Source: Kineosporia aurantiaca JCM 3230 (GTDB taxonomy: Bacteria > Actinomycetota > Actinomycetes > Actinomycetales > Kineosporiaceae). Taken from it: 64,000 nucleotides of DNA. A program made the position numbers and the translations under genes. The DNA is taken from NCBI GenBank assembly GCA_000719025.1, contig JODP01000020.1, forward strand, positions 109,064 through 173,063. Direction: 5' to 3'. The notes beneath the pieces were generated by a model, which was not told where the DNA came from, searched no databases, and saw nothing but the letters and a program-made list of their open reading frames with translations. Every line of letters begins with the position of its first letter. Positions within the stretch are counted from its first letter, which is position 1. Below, one piece after another: positions 17,824 to 27,615 of this stretch.

Positions 17824-18609
17824 GTGGGTGACGTCGAGAATGACGTGATGGAGAACGAGTTCGGCGTCCTGGCCACCTGGACGGCCGATGCGGTAAGAGT
17901 GCTCGGCCCCGAGTACGCCGTACCCGCAGCCTGTAAAGGCAGCGCCAGCCCGGCCATGCTCGAATGGCTCGGCCGCACCACCGGTCTCGGGCAGGGTCAG
18001 GTGCTTATGGACGTCGGCGGCGGCCTGGGTGGGCCGGCCGAGTTCGCGCGGGGAGAGTTCGGAGCCCGGCCGGTTGTGCTGGAGCCGATGGTTGCCGCCT
18101 GCCGGGCCGCGTCCGAACTGTTCGACCTGAGCGCCCTGGCGGCTGAGGGCGGGAGACTGCCGGTCGCGGACAACAGTGCGGACGTGGTGTGGTGTCTGGG
18201 GGTGCTCTGCACGACACCGGACAAGTCCGGGCTGATCGCGGAGATTGTGCGGGTGATGCGACCCGGGGCACAGCTGGGCCTGCTGGTCTTCACCGCTGAC
18301 GAACCACGGCCGGACGGGGCACCGGAGGGTAACGAGTTTCCCGCCGAGGAAGAGCTGCCCGTTCTGCTGGGCAAGCACGGCCTTGAAGTCGGCCGGAGCA
18401 TTGCCGCCGAGGAGTTGCCGGATCACCCGGATCAGGACACCTGGCGGAGTCGGGCCGACGAGGTGGAGGCGCTCGTGGGGCAGATGCACGCCGGGGACGA
18501 CCGGCTGGCGCAGGTCCTGGATCAGCAGCGGCGGATGGGCCGGCTGATCCAGGACCAGGTGGTGCGAGCGGTACTGGTCGCTGCAAACGTCCCTAATTCA
18601 CCGAACTAG
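17824..18609 (+). CDS. Class I SAM-dependent methyltransferase
   Basis: The GTG start has an excellent site (ggaggagcgcc). The 261-residue protein has the Rossmann-type fold with motif I VLMDVGGGLGGPAEFA (about 60-75), an acidic motif II (VLEPM), a post-I DNSADVVWCLGVLCTT segment and the VMRPGAQLGLLVF strand typical of the Methyltransf_11 group. The N-terminal helix region (LGPEYAVPAACKGSASP) probably caps the substrate pocket. The substrate is unknown. Its end overlaps the convergent oxidoreductase gene by 4 bp. Confidence 0.8.
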   Translation: MGDVENDVMENEFGVLATWTADAVRVLGPEYAVPAACKGSASPAMLEWLGRTTGLGQGQVLMDVGGGLGGPAEFARGEFGARPVVLEPMVAACRAASELFDLSALAAEGGRLPVADNSADVVWCLGVLCTTPDKSGLIAEIVRVMRPGAQLGLLVFTADEPRPDGAPEGNEFPAEEELPVLLGKHGLEVGRSIAAEELPDHPDQDTWRSRADEVEALVGQMHAGDDRLAQVLDQQRRMGRLIQDQVVRAVLVAANVPNSPN

Positions 18610-19598
18610 ACGCTCGCAACCTGACCCATCACCTCGGCGGTCATCTCCACCGAGCGCAGCCGGGCGTCGGTGGTGGTGTGGGCGAAGGCGGCGATCAGCT
18701 CGTCCGCGTCCGCGTCCTTCTGGAACTGCTCGAGGTAGTCCCGCACCTGGTCGGGCGTGCCCGCGGCGGTGTACTTGGTCATCTCCTCGAGCTGCACCGC
18801 CTCGCCGGAGTCGACGATCTGCGCGGCGTCCGCCTCGGTGATCGTGCGGCCGCGTCCGTAGAGCAGGCCGACCCGCTGGATCTTCACCCGGCGCAGCTCG
18901 GCCTGCGCCTCTTCGGTGGTGTCCGCGGCGATCACGTTGAGCGCGGCGAGCACGTGCGGGGTCTTGAGCTGGGCCGAGGGCTTGAAGTCGCGCCGGTAGA
19001 TCGCCACCGCGTCGTGCAGGGCGGCCGGGGCGAAGTGCGAGGCGAAGGCGTAGGGGAGGCCGAGGGCGGCGGCCAGCTGGGCGCCGAACAGGGACGAGCC
19101 GAGGATGTAGAGCGGCACGTTGGTGCCCTTGCCCGGGATCGCCTGCACGCCGCGGACCTTGGACTCGCCGGCCAGGAAGCCCTGGAGCTCGACCACGTCC
19201 TGCGGGAAGTGGTCGGCGGTGGCCGGGTCGCGGCGCAGCGCGTAGGTGGTGGCCTGGTCCGAGCCCGGCGCGCGGCCCAGACCGAGCTCGATCCGGCCCG
19301 GGTGGATCGAGGCCAGGGTGCCGAACTGCTCGGCGATCACCAGCGGCGAGTGGTTGGGCAGCATGACCCCGCCGGAACCGAGCTTGATCGACTCGGTGTG
19401 CGCGGCCACGTGGGCGATCAGCACGCTGGTGGCGGACGACGCGATGGCCGCCATGTTGTGGTGCTCGGCGTACCAGACCCGCCGGTAGCCGGTCCGCTCC
19501 GCGGTCTGGGCCAGCGCCACGCTGGCCGCGATCGCCTGGCCGGGGGTCTGGCCCTTCGCCACGGGAGCCAGGTCGAGGATCGACAGGGGAGTGGCCAC
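18606..19598 (-). CDS. LLM-class flavin-dependent oxidoreductase
   Basis: The GTG at 19598, eight bases after aaggg, gives a 330-residue protein starting VATPLSILDLAPV. This is a bacterial-luciferase-like TIM barrel that uses reduced flavin (FMN or F420): YRRVWYAEHHNM (about 45-56), the LGSGGVMLPNHSPL segment and the IELGLGRAPGSDQATT flavin-binding region are all family hallmarks, as is the late AGTPDQVRDYLEQF. It belongs to the MsnO8-like subgroup by these motifs. Open frame continues upstream to 19700 but without family similarity. Substrate unknown. Confidence 0.87.
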   Translation of the reverse strand: MATPLSILDLAPVAKGQTPGQAIAASVALAQTAERTGYRRVWYAEHHNMAAIASSATSVLIAHVAAHTESIKLGSGGVMLPNHSPLVIAEQFGTLASIHPGRIELGLGRAPGSDQATTYALRRDPATADHFPQDVVELQGFLAGESKVRGVQAIPGKGTNVPLYILGSSLFGAQLAAALGLPYAFASHFAPAALHDAVAIYRRDFKPSAQLKTPHVLAALNVIAADTTEEAQAELRRVKIQRVGLLYGRGRTITEADAAQIVDSGEAVQLEEMTKYTAAGTPDQVRDYLEQFQKDADADELIAAFAHTTTDARLRSVEMTAEVMGQVASV

Positions 19599-19782
19599 GG
19601 TTGCTGCCCTTCGCTTCAGGAGTCTTCTTCTCTGAGGCCAACCCCGGCGGGCGGAGGAGTAGTCCCGGATCCGGCCGGGTGTTTGACCGGGATCGATCAC
19701 CCGGGCGAGTTACTCAATAGTCACGGTAAGGCGCGGTAACGTGCGGATGGCCATCTGCAGAGAAACGGATGAACGGGGTCTC

Positions 19783-20406
19783 ATGCGTCACGCGTTTGCC
19801 AGGGACGGCGCGACTGCTGCCTACTACGACAAGCGGGCCCGCGAGTACGACGACTGGTACACCGGGGAGGGACGCTTCGTCTCCAGAGAGCGACCCGGCT
19901 GGCGGGAAGAAGTGATCCGCCTGGTGGAGTTCGTGTCCTCCCTGCCGGCCGCGCGGACCCTGGACATTGCTTGCGGCAGCGGCTTTCTCACCCGGCACCT
20001 GGCCGGCATGGTGGTGGCGCTGGACCAGAGCCCGGCGATGGTCGCGCTGACCCAGTCCCGGCTGCCCGACGGGGTGGCGTTGACCGGGGACGCGCTCGAC
20101 CTGCCGTTCGCCAGCGGGGCGTTCAACCGGGTGATCACCGGGCACTTCTACGGGCACCTGCCGGAGGACGAGCGGGAGACCTTCCTGGCCGAGGCCCGGC
20201 GGGTGGCCCCCGAGCTGATCGTGATCGACTCGGCGCTGCGCCCGGGCCTGCCCGAGGCCCGCACCGAGGAGCGGGTGCTCAATGACGGCTCGCGGCATCA
20301 GGTGTTCAAGCGGTTCCTCTCCTCCGAGGCGCTGGCCAACGAGATCGGCGGTGAGGTGCTGCTGTCCGGCACCTGGTTCGTGGTCGCCCGGTCGGTCCAG
20401 ATCTGA
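19783..20406 (+). CDS. SAM-dependent methyltransferase
   Basis: A class I methyltransferase of about 207 residues: the N-terminal YYDKRAREYDDWYTGEGRF is typical of small actinobacterial methyltransferases, followed by motif I TLDIACGSGFLTRHLAG, VVALDQSPAMVAL and the motif GDALDLPFASGAFNRVI. The ATG at 19783 places the protein start 13 residues before YYD; in-frame starts at 19741 (GTG) and 19747 (ATG) cannot be excluded. It is divergent from the oxidoreductase. The substrate is not evident. Confidence 0.8.
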   Translation: MRHAFARDGATAAYYDKRAREYDDWYTGEGRFVSRERPGWREEVIRLVEFVSSLPAARTLDIACGSGFLTRHLAGMVVALDQSPAMVALTQSRLPDGVALTGDALDLPFASGAFNRVITGHFYGHLPEDERETFLAEARRVAPELIVIDSALRPGLPEARTEERVLNDGSRHQVFKRFLSSEALANEIGGEVLLSGTWFVVARSVQI

Positions 20407-20413
20407 CGCACCA

Positions 20414-20452
20414 CACCTGATTCAGAGCACCTGATTTTCAGAACACCTGATT
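20414..20452. repeat. Three short direct repeats of cacctgatt
   Basis: The 9-mer cacctgatt occurs three times with 14- and 16-bp spacing in the gap between two convergent genes, reaching the last base of the protease gene. No hairpin terminator is visible there. Confidence 0.6.
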
Positions 20453-21927
20453 CACAGCACCGGGGCCCGCAGGTCGACGCCGGCCGAGATCAGCGCCTCG
20501 GCCAGGGCGTCGACGGCGCGGGGGTCCTCGACCGCGTCGGCGATCACGTCGGCGAACGGCCAGTCGTAGGAACGCCCGTTCGGGGCCACGAAGAGGGTGC
20601 GGTACGGGCCGTCCGGGCCGAAGTCGGGGGTGGCGAGGATCCGGCGCTGATCGGCCAGGACGCTGACCACGGTGGCGGTCAGCCGGTCGATCAGCAGGGC
20701 CGGGGCACCGGACCCCGGACCGACCAGATCGAGGCCGTAGCCCGAGGCCAGCTCGCGCAGCAGGCTGTCCAGGGTGGGCGGGGCCTCCGGATCCACCTGA
20801 CGCAGGGCGGCCATCAGCTTCGCGGTCTTGGCATCGGCCTCGTCCAGCAGGGCCGGGGTCAGCACCGTGCCCCAGTCCGAGATCTTCGGTTCCGGCCCCG
20901 GCAACACCTCGGCCCGCTCGACCTCCGCCATCCGTCGGTCCGGAGAGAGCAGCCAGGACCAGGCCGGTTCGAACGGGTTCTCGAGGTGGGGGAGCTCGCC
21001 GGGCCGGGGGTCGGGCAGCCGGCGCAGCGCGGCCATCCGCTGCTCCAACGGGGGGTGCGAGTCGTCGGGGGAAGGGCGCCGGCGTCGAGCGGCGGCCTCC
21101 AGTGCGGCCTGTGAGTCCTGCAGAACCTCGGTGAGCGCTTCGGACAGGCTGCCGCGCGGCCCGTTCCGGGTCATCGCCCGGCCGTAGCGCTCGAGCACCT
21201 GCTCCCAGGCCAGATCCACCTGGGGCACGCGGTCAAGGGCGCTGATCGCGGCGTCCGGCCCGGCCAGCCGGGCGGCCCAGAGGTCGGCCTGGCGTTCGTG
21301 CTCGCGCCGGACCGGTGCTGAGATCCGGCTGTACAGGCCCAGGTAGAGCGCCAGCAGCGAGCGGACCGGGCCGCCGCGCAGGTGCTCCACGGTGGTCCGC
21401 AGGAAATCCTGGGTGCGCACCACGAACCCGGTGCCCCGGGCCGGCCCGTCGGCGAAGTGGCCCAGCTCGTGGACGATCACGGCGCGTAGCTCGGCCCGGT
21501 CCAGGCCGACCAGCAGCGGCAGGCCGATGACCAGCTCGCGGTCGCCGGTGGCCTCGGTCACCGATGCCCGCACCCGTCCGTCCAGGACCAGCCGGTCCGG
21601 CGGATCCTCGCCCATCGCCGCGGACAGGTCGTCGATCTCGGCCCAGAGCTCCGGTTCGTCGTGCGGCTCGAGCTCCAGCCCTTCCGCGGGCGCGGGCGCG
21701 CGCCGGCGGAGCAGCCCCATTGCCACCAACAGCAGGCCGAACAGCACGGGCAGGCCCAGCGCGAGCAGCTGGACCGAGGAGCGGTCGGTGTACTGGCCGC
21801 CCCGGCCGGTGGCGTTCACCGCCACCAGGAAGACCACTCCGACCGTGGTCAGCGCGCCGACGATCAGCGCCGGGAACACCACCAGCAGGCCCGCGCTCAT
21901 CCAGACGCGCAGCCGCATTGCCCCCAC
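20452..21927 (-). CDS. M48-family zinc metalloprotease, membrane-bound
   Basis: The GTG at 21927 lies nine bases after ggagg, which favours it over an ATG 9 bp downstream. The 491-residue protein has two N-terminal TM helices (about 10-38 and 52-74), then a peptidase domain with zinc motif HELGH at 153-157 (VIVHELGHFADG) and a downstream EHERQADLWAARLAG that supplies the third ligand region. This is an Htpx/Ste24-like M48 topology with the active site on the cytoplasmic side. The C-terminal 200 residues are soluble and variable. The role is probably membrane protein quality control, but this is inferred from the family. Confidence 0.88.
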   Translation of the reverse strand: MGAMRLRVWMSAGLLVVFPALIVGALTTVGVVFLVAVNATGRGGQYTDRSSVQLLALGLPVLFGLLLVAMGLLRRRAPAPAEGLELEPHDEPELWAEIDDLSAAMGEDPPDRLVLDGRVRASVTEATGDRELVIGLPLLVGLDRAELRAVIVHELGHFADGPARGTGFVVRTQDFLRTTVEHLRGGPVRSLLALYLGLYSRISAPVRREHERQADLWAARLAGPDAAISALDRVPQVDLAWEQVLERYGRAMTRNGPRGSLSEALTEVLQDSQAALEAAARRRRPSPDDSHPPLEQRMAALRRLPDPRPGELPHLENPFEPAWSWLLSPDRRMAEVERAEVLPGPEPKISDWGTVLTPALLDEADAKTAKLMAALRQVDPEAPPTLDSLLRELASGYGLDLVGPGSGAPALLIDRLTATVVSVLADQRRILATPDFGPDGPYRTLFVAPNGRSYDWPFADVIADAVEDPRAVDALAEALISAGVDLRAPVL

Positions 21928-22016
21928 CCTGGTGTTCCTCCGACCCGATCCGTGTCCGTCTTCCGATCATCAGATCGCCAGAGGACTATAAGGGACCCTT
22001 TTGGCGGGATTGACCC

Positions 22017-25000
22017 TCAGCCCTGCCGGAGCGGCACTCCGCCGAGGGCCTCGACCAGATCCTCGGCCCGCACCGGCTTGGACAGATAGCCGTCCATCCC
22101 GGCCTCGGCGCAGGCGTCCCGGTCCTCCTTGGTCACGCTCGCGGTCATCGCGATGATCTGCGGCTGGCGCTCGGCCGGGAGCTGCGCACGGATCGTCCGG
22201 GTCGCCTCCAGACCGTCCATCACCGGCATGTGCATGTCCATCAGCACCACGTCGTAGTCGACCCGGCCGACCGCCTCGACCGCCTCGGCCCCGTTGTCCG
22301 CGACCTCCACGGTGTGCCCCAGCTTGGCCAGCATCAGCTTGCCGACCTTCTGGTTGATCTCGTTGTCCTCGACCAGCAGGATGCGCAACTTGCCCTCCGA
22401 CAGGAGATCTCGGTCACGGGGAGCGGCCCGGTGAGCGGGGGCACCGGTCCCGGCCGGGTGCCCGATCGCGCCGTTCAGGCCCAGATCGCCGGGCCGGGAC
22501 GGCGGGGGCACGTGAGTGATCGCCGACGCGTCGGCCGGATCATCGCCCGACCCGGGGGCCAGGACCTGGCTGAGCACCTCGGCCAGCGCCGCACTGCGGA
22601 TCGGCTTGGTCAGGATCGCCGCGAAGACCTTCTCGTGGGTGCGGTCCCGGCGCCCGATGCTGGACAGCAGCACCAGCGGCAGGTCCTTGCCGCCGGGGAG
22701 CTGGCGCAGCGCCAGGGCGAGCTGGACGCCGTCCATCACCGGCATCGCGTAGTCGAGGATCACCAGGTCGAACTGCACGCCGCTGCCGATCAGGGCGAGC
22801 GCGGCCAGCGGCGAGGAGCTGTCCTGGCAGGCCATCCCGTAGCTCTCCAGCTGCAGGCGGAGGATCCGGCGGTTGGTGTCGTTGTCGTCCACCACCAGCA
22901 CGTGCCGGCCGGCCACGATCGCCGGGGGCCGCTTGCGCAGGGTCTGCGGCCCGTCGAACCGGCCCAGGGTGACCGTGAAGGTGAACTGCGAGCCGACCCC
23001 GACCTCGCTGGTCACGGTGAGCCGGCCGTTCATCGCCTCGACGATCGCCTTGCTGATCGCCAGGCCCAGGCCGGTGCCGCCGTAGAGCCGGGTGGTCGAG
23101 GCGTCCACCTGGCTGAACGACTTGAACAGCCGGCCCATGTTCTCCCGGGAGATGCCGATCCCGGTGTCGGCCACGGTGAACCGCAGCCGGAGCTCGGGTT
23201 CGTGCTGCTCCAGCTCGACCCGGAGCAGCACGTCGCCCTCCTTGGTGAACTTGATCGCGTTGCTGACCAGGTTGGTCAGTACCTGGCGGAGCCGGGTGAC
23301 GTCGCCGACCACCACCGCCGGGCAGTCGTCGTCGACGTGCGAGACCAGGTCGATGTTCTTCACCGACCCGGCGAACTGGGCGATCGCCACCTCGACGCAC
23401 TCCCGCAGCTCGAACGGGTGCTCCTCGAGGTCCAGGTCGCCGGCCTCGATCTTGGAGAAGTCGAGGATGTCGTTGATGATCGCCAGCAGCTGGTCGCCGC
23501 TGCTGCGCACGGTGTGCAGCAACTCCCGCTGCTCGTCGTTCAGCGGGGTCTCCAGCAGCAGCCCGGTCATCCCGATCACCGCGTTCATCGGGGTGCGGAT
23601 CTCGTGGCTCATCGTGGCCAAAAACGCCGACTTGGCCTTGGTCGCGGCCACCGCCGCGTCCCGGGCCTGGGTCATCGCCTCCATCGCGCCGGCCTTCTCG
23701 GCCTCCGCCCGGCGCCGCTCGGTCACGTCCAGGGCGACCGTGCAGATGGCGTTGGTCCGGCCGGACTCGTCCTGCAGCGGGATCTTCACGGTCTCGAACC
23801 AGTGCCGCCCGTCGGCCAGGTCGGCGATCTCGTCCAGATGGAACGCCCCCTGCAGGGCCCGGAGGTCGCTCTGCCGCCAGCGCTCGGCCATCTTCGGGTC
23901 CAGGACCAGGTCGGTGGAACCGAGGATCTCGGCCGCCGTCACCCCGAACGCTTCCTCGAACGCCCGGTTGACCATGACGTAGCGGCCCTTGAGGTCCTTG
24001 ACCACGATGATCGACTGGTTGTTCTGGATCACCGCCCGGAGCATGTGACTCTGGGCGTCCCGCTCCTTCTCGGCGTTCACCCGGGCGGTGATGTCGGTCA
24101 CCACGCCGATGTAGCCGGTCACCTCGTCCGGGTCGCCGTCGTGCATCGGCGTCAGGGTCACCGAGACCCGCCGCCGGGTGCCGTCCTTGGCGATGAAGGT
24201 CCGCGGGCGCAGCAGGGCCGGATGGCCGATGTGGTCGATGAACATCCGCAGCCCGTACGGCACCCCGATCTCGGCCGCGACGGCCTCCATCTCGTCCATG
24301 TCCTGCCAGGTGATGCCCTTGGTGGTGCCGAGCACCTCGTCCGCCGTGTAACCGAGCATCCGCTCGGCCCCGCGGTTCCACATGGTGATCCGGCCCTGCG
24401 GGTCGATCGCGATGAAGGCGTGCTCGGTGGAGTCCAGGACCTGGGCGAAAAGGTCCCGGGCCCGGCGCAGTTCCCGCTCGGTGCGGCGCAGTTCGGTGAC
24501 GTCCAGCAGGGTCCCGACCACGCGCACCACCTGGCCACCGTGCTCGGTCTCGCGCCGGCCCCGGGCCTGGACGATGCGTTCCTCGCCGTCGCTGCGGATG
24601 ATCCGGTACTCCAGCTGCTCGGCGTTGCCGTCGTCGCGGATCCGGGCGGTGGCCGCCCGCACCCGGTCCAGGTCGTCGGGGTGGATGAAGCTGCGGGAGT
24701 ACTCCACGGTCGGCTCGGTGGTCGCCGGGTCCACGCCGAACAGCCGGTACAACTGCGGGGACCACCAGGACTCGCCGGAGCTCAGGTCCACCGCCCAGCT
24801 GCTCAGCTCGGCGATCTCCTGGGCCTCCTCGAGCTGGTTGCCGCGCCGGATCGCCTCCTCGGTGGCCGCCTCGAGCGCCTCCTGCACCCGGGTCCGCTCG
24901 GTGACGTCCCGGCCGACCAGCATCACCTCGGTGACCGTGCCGTCCTCGTCCTGGATCGGCAGCATGGTCACCTCGACCCGGCGGTAACTACCGTCTCCGG

Positions 25001-25958
25001 AATGCAGGATCCGGGTGGTGAAGTCGCGCCGCTGCCCGGTGTTCACCTCGGCCAGGGCGTGCCGGGCCGCCGCCAGCTCGTCCGGGTGCACCTTCAGGTC
25101 GACGATGTCGGCCGTCTCCACCGCCGTCTCCGGGTCCAGTCCGAGCACGGACTTCAGCGCGGGGGAGGCGTAGAGCACCCGGCCGGAGGGGGAGAGCCGG
25201 GCGATCACGTCCGGCGAGGTCTCCACCAGCATCCGGTAGCGGCCCTCGGACTCGGCCAGCAGCCCGAGCAGCCGCTGCCGCTCGGCCAGTTCCTGCTCCC
25301 GCTCCAGCAGCGTGCGGCGCAGGGTGAGCTGGGCCATCACCTGGTCGGCGAGTACCCGCAGCAGTTCCAGCTGTTCCGGCTTGAGCTCCCGGGGCTCGTA
25401 GTCGATCACGCAGAGCGTGCCCAGCACCTCGCCGGTCGGGGTCTCCAGCGGGAACCCGGCGTAGAACCGGATCCGCGGGTCCTCGAGCACCAGCGGGTTG
25501 TCGGCGAAGCGCGGATCGGTGGCGGCGTCGTTGACGACCAGGGCCTGCCGGTCCTCGACCACCTTGTTGCAGAAGGCCGTCTTCCGGTCGCCCTCCCGGC
25601 CGGTCATCCCGATCGCCGCCTTGAACCACTGCCGGTGCTGGTCGATCAGGGTGATCGTGGAGCTCGGGGTGCGGGCGATCGACGAGGCGACCTTGACCAG
25701 CGCGTCGAACCCGGGCTCGGGCTCGGTGTCCAGGACCTGGTAGGTGTCCAGCTCGGCCAGCCGCCGGGCCTCGGCCAGATCCCCGGCCCGATCTCCGGAC
25801 TGATCCCCGGTCAGGTCCGGCTCACCCGCGGTCTGCTCGCTCACCTCCTGGCTATCGGCCGGTAACCCGCCGTTCTGGACAGGCCGGACGGAGAGTCCTT
25901 GGGGCGCTACGCAAAGTGGTACCAGTGCGACCAGTGAGAACTCCGGGGTAGCCTGCAT
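22017..25958 (-). CDS. Hybrid sensor histidine kinase (GAF, four PAS, two receiver domains)
   Basis: With the ATG at 25958 the protein has 1313 residues and no TM helix. Order: GAF (about 60-195; FCNKVVEDRQALVVNDA), four PAS/PAC units (about 235-760), HisKA with phosphoacceptor His785 in MSHEIRTPMNAVIG, HATPase with N-box NLVSNAIKFTKEG and G boxes DTGIGIS and GGTGLGLAIS, then two receiver domains with Asp1069 (ILDYAMPVMDG) and Asp1241 (LMDMHMPVMDG). There is no Hpt domain, so any relay continues in another protein. The open frame runs on to 26066, but that would overlap the divergent lipoprotein start. It most likely senses a soluble ligand or redox state; no partner regulator lies nearby. 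Confidence 0.92.
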   Translation of the reverse strand: MQATPEFSLVALVPLCVAPQGLSVRPVQNGGLPADSQEVSEQTAGEPDLTGDQSGDRAGDLAEARRLAELDTYQVLDTEPEPGFDALVKVASSIARTPSSTITLIDQHRQWFKAAIGMTGREGDRKTAFCNKVVEDRQALVVNDAATDPRFADNPLVLEDPRIRFYAGFPLETPTGEVLGTLCVIDYEPRELKPEQLELLRVLADQVMAQLTLRRTLLEREQELAERQRLLGLLAESEGRYRMLVETSPDVIARLSPSGRVLYASPALKSVLGLDPETAVETADIVDLKVHPDELAAARHALAEVNTGQRRDFTTRILHSGDGSYRRVEVTMLPIQDEDGTVTEVMLVGRDVTERTRVQEALEAATEEAIRRGNQLEEAQEIAELSSWAVDLSSGESWWSPQLYRLFGVDPATTEPTVEYSRSFIHPDDLDRVRAATARIRDDGNAEQLEYRIIRSDGEERIVQARGRRETEHGGQVVRVVGTLLDVTELRRTERELRRARDLFAQVLDSTEHAFIAIDPQGRITMWNRGAERMLGYTADEVLGTTKGITWQDMDEMEAVAAEIGVPYGLRMFIDHIGHPALLRPRTFIAKDGTRRRVSVTLTPMHDGDPDEVTGYIGVVTDITARVNAEKERDAQSHMLRAVIQNNQSIIVVKDLKGRYVMVNRAFEEAFGVTAAEILGSTDLVLDPKMAERWRQSDLRALQGAFHLDEIADLADGRHWFETVKIPLQDESGRTNAICTVALDVTERRRAEAEKAGAMEAMTQARDAAVAATKAKSAFLATMSHEIRTPMNAVIGMTGLLLETPLNDEQRELLHTVRSSGDQLLAIINDILDFSKIEAGDLDLEEHPFELRECVEVAIAQFAGSVKNIDLVSHVDDDCPAVVVGDVTRLRQVLTNLVSNAIKFTKEGDVLLRVELEQHEPELRLRFTVADTGIGISRENMGRLFKSFSQVDASTTRLYGGTGLGLAISKAIVEAMNGRLTVTSEVGVGSQFTFTVTLGRFDGPQTLRKRPPAIVAGRHVLVVDDNDTNRRILRLQLESYGMACQDSSSPLAALALIGSGVQFDLVILDYAMPVMDGVQLALALRQLPGGKDLPLVLLSSIGRRDRTHEKVFAAILTKPIRSAALAEVLSQVLAPGSGDDPADASAITHVPPPSRPGDLGLNGAIGHPAGTGAPAHRAAPRDRDLLSEGKLRILLVEDNEINQKVGKLMLAKLGHTVEVADNGAEAVEAVGRVDYDVVLMDMHMPVMDGLEATRTIRAQLPAERQPQIIAMTASVTKEDRDACAEAGMDGYLSKPVRAEDLVEALGGVPLRQG

Positions 25959-26038
25959 GACGGCCGAGGGTGCGCTCGCCCAGGTCGACGACGACGTGGC
26001 GGATGTCGACCAGCCCTGACGACCTATCGGAGAACGCC

Positions 26039-26491
26039 GTGTCACGAGGTTTACGTAAGTCAGCATGGATGCTGGCGGTGGTCCCTCTTACCGGGCTGCT
26101 GCTCGCCGGATGCGGGGGATCCGACAACGGGACGGACAACGGGGAGGGGACGGGGGCCCAGACGGTCACCCCCACCGCGCCGGCCGCCGAGGAGACGGTG
26201 CCGACGTCGAAGTCCCAGCGCTACGACATCACCAGCGTGATGGTCTGCCAAACGGTGCAGACGACGATGGACGGTCTCAACGCGAAGGCCAAGCCCCAGC
26301 AGGTCCAGTCGGCCCTCCGCAAGGCGCTGAACTCGGCGTTCAAGGGCTCGACGACGCCCAAGGCGACGTTGGCCGACATCAATGTGGACCGGATGCTGCT
26401 CTCGGGCTGCCCCAGTGTGGCGGCCCCGGCCCTGCGCAGGATGCGGAGCGAGGACGTGTACGACTTCGCCACCCTGGCGGCGGCGAAGTAA
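26039..26491 (+). CDS. Small lipoprotein
   Basis: GTG 26039 follows cggaga by about seven bases. The 150-residue product has a lipoprotein signal (basic VSRGLRKSA, hydrophobic LAVVPLTGLL, lipobox LLAGC), so it should be acylated and tethered outside the membrane. A Gly/Asp/Thr/Pro linker (about 27-55) leads to a small helical domain of about 95 residues with cysteines in VMVCQTVQT and LLSGCPSVA, which may form a disulphide. It matches no family I know. It is divergent from the hybrid kinase with about 80 bp between, so shared regulation is possible. Confidence 0.78.
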   Translation: MSRGLRKSAWMLAVVPLTGLLLAGCGGSDNGTDNGEGTGAQTVTPTAPAAEETVPTSKSQRYDITSVMVCQTVQTTMDGLNAKAKPQQVQSALRKALNSAFKGSTTPKATLADINVDRMLLSGCPSVAAPALRRMRSEDVYDFATLAAAK

Positions 26492-26548
26492 CCACCGGAC
26501 GCCGGCCCGGACGCCACTCGGCGGTTCCGGGCCGTGGGTGGGACCGGG

Positions 26549-27511
26549 TCAGCGGACGGCCGCGCGAGCCAGTCGCTCGGCCAGCCGGCCCACCGCCACG
26601 GCCAGTTCCGGCGGGTCCAGAACCTCGAAGTCGGCCCCGATCAGGCCCAGCCAGGGCGCCATCGACGCGGCGTCCGACCCGCCGATGGTGACGATGCAGG
26701 CCGAGTTCCCGTCCGCCTCGACCGATTCGGCCGTCGTGCCCAGCCGCTCGCTCACCGTGGCGGCCGGCTCGTGGACCCGGAGCCGGGCGGTCACCGCCCA
26801 TTGCGCCGAACGGGTGCTTCGACGGACGAACGCGGCCGCGTCCCCACCGGGCACCTCGCGCTCGGCGAACCGGGCCCCGACCCCCAGCGGTTCGACGATC
26901 CGGTCGACCCGGAACGTGCGCCAGTCCTGGCGATCCAGGTCCCAGGCCACCAGGTACCAGCGCCGGCCCCAGGTGACCAGGCGGTGCGGCTCCACCGCGC
27001 GCCGGGTCGGGGTGCCGGCGTGGTCGGTGTAGGTGAAGCGCACCCGCTCCCGGTCCCGGCAGGCCGAGGCCAAGAGGGAGAGTGCGGCCGGGTCCACGGT
27101 TTCCGGAGCTCTGTCCGGCGAGACCCGCACGGTGTACCCGGCCAGTGCGTCCACCCGTCGTCCGAGCCGGGCCGGTAGCACCTGCTGCAGCTTGGTCAGG
27201 GCCCGGAGCGCGCTCTCCTCCAGACCGGCCACCGCCCCGCCCGCCGCCGTCCGCAGGCTCAGCGCGATCGCCACCGCCTCGTCGTCCTCCAGCAGCAGCG
27301 GCGGCAGCGCCGCGCCGGCTCCGAGCCGGTAACCACCGACCGAGCCCCGGGTCGCGTCCACCGGATAGCCCAGCGAGCGCAGCCGCTCCACGTCGTGCCG
27401 GATGGTGCGGGTGCTCACGCCCAGGCGGTCGGCCAGCTCCGGGCCGGACCAGTCACGAGGGGTCTGGAGCAGCGACAGGAGCTGCAGCAACCGCCGGGAG
27501 GTCTCAGCCAT
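26549..27511 (-). CDS. WYL-domain transcriptional regulator (YafY/DeoR-like)
   Basis: The 320-residue protein begins MAETSRRLLQLLSLLQ and has an N-terminal winged helix-turn-helix (LADRLGVSTRTIRHDVERL, about 28-46), a middle part typical of this group (YPVDATRGSVGGYRLG, LPPLLLEDDEAVAIAL) and a WYL ligand-binding domain (about 145-225) with VRFTYTDHAG, VEPHRLVTWGRRWYLVAWDLDR and FRVDRI. WYL domains sense small ligands or nucleic-acid ends. It is divergently arranged with the Eis-like acetyltransferase and about 100 bp apart, so it may control that gene as well as itself. Confidence 0.9.
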   Translation of the reverse strand: MAETSRRLLQLLSLLQTPRDWSGPELADRLGVSTRTIRHDVERLRSLGYPVDATRGSVGGYRLGAGAALPPLLLEDDEAVAIALSLRTAAGGAVAGLEESALRALTKLQQVLPARLGRRVDALAGYTVRVSPDRAPETVDPAALSLLASACRDRERVRFTYTDHAGTPTRRAVEPHRLVTWGRRWYLVAWDLDRQDWRTFRVDRIVEPLGVGARFAEREVPGGDAAAFVRRSTRSAQWAVTARLRVHEPAATVSERLGTTAESVEADGNSACIVTIGGSDAASMAPWLGLIGADFEVLDPPELAVAVGRLAERLARAAVR

Positions 27512-27615
27512 GCGGTCCAGGGTGTCATGCCATGCGGAACGGTTTCTTCCTGATGGTGGGCCGATTGGTGAGGGTTGCCGCGAGGAACCGGGACGGCCCG
27601 GCTAGCGTCGAGCCT

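Noticed and set aside
20414..20452. Operator made of three cacctgatt repeats
   Set aside because: It lies between two convergent 3' ends where no promoter is expected; more likely leftover short duplications.
22230..25865. A 1211-residue open frame antisense to the hybrid histidine kinase
   Set aside because: It has no recognisable domain and is rich in Arg, Gly, His and Pro; it is the expected GC-bias shadow of the kinase gene, whose domains are unmistakable.
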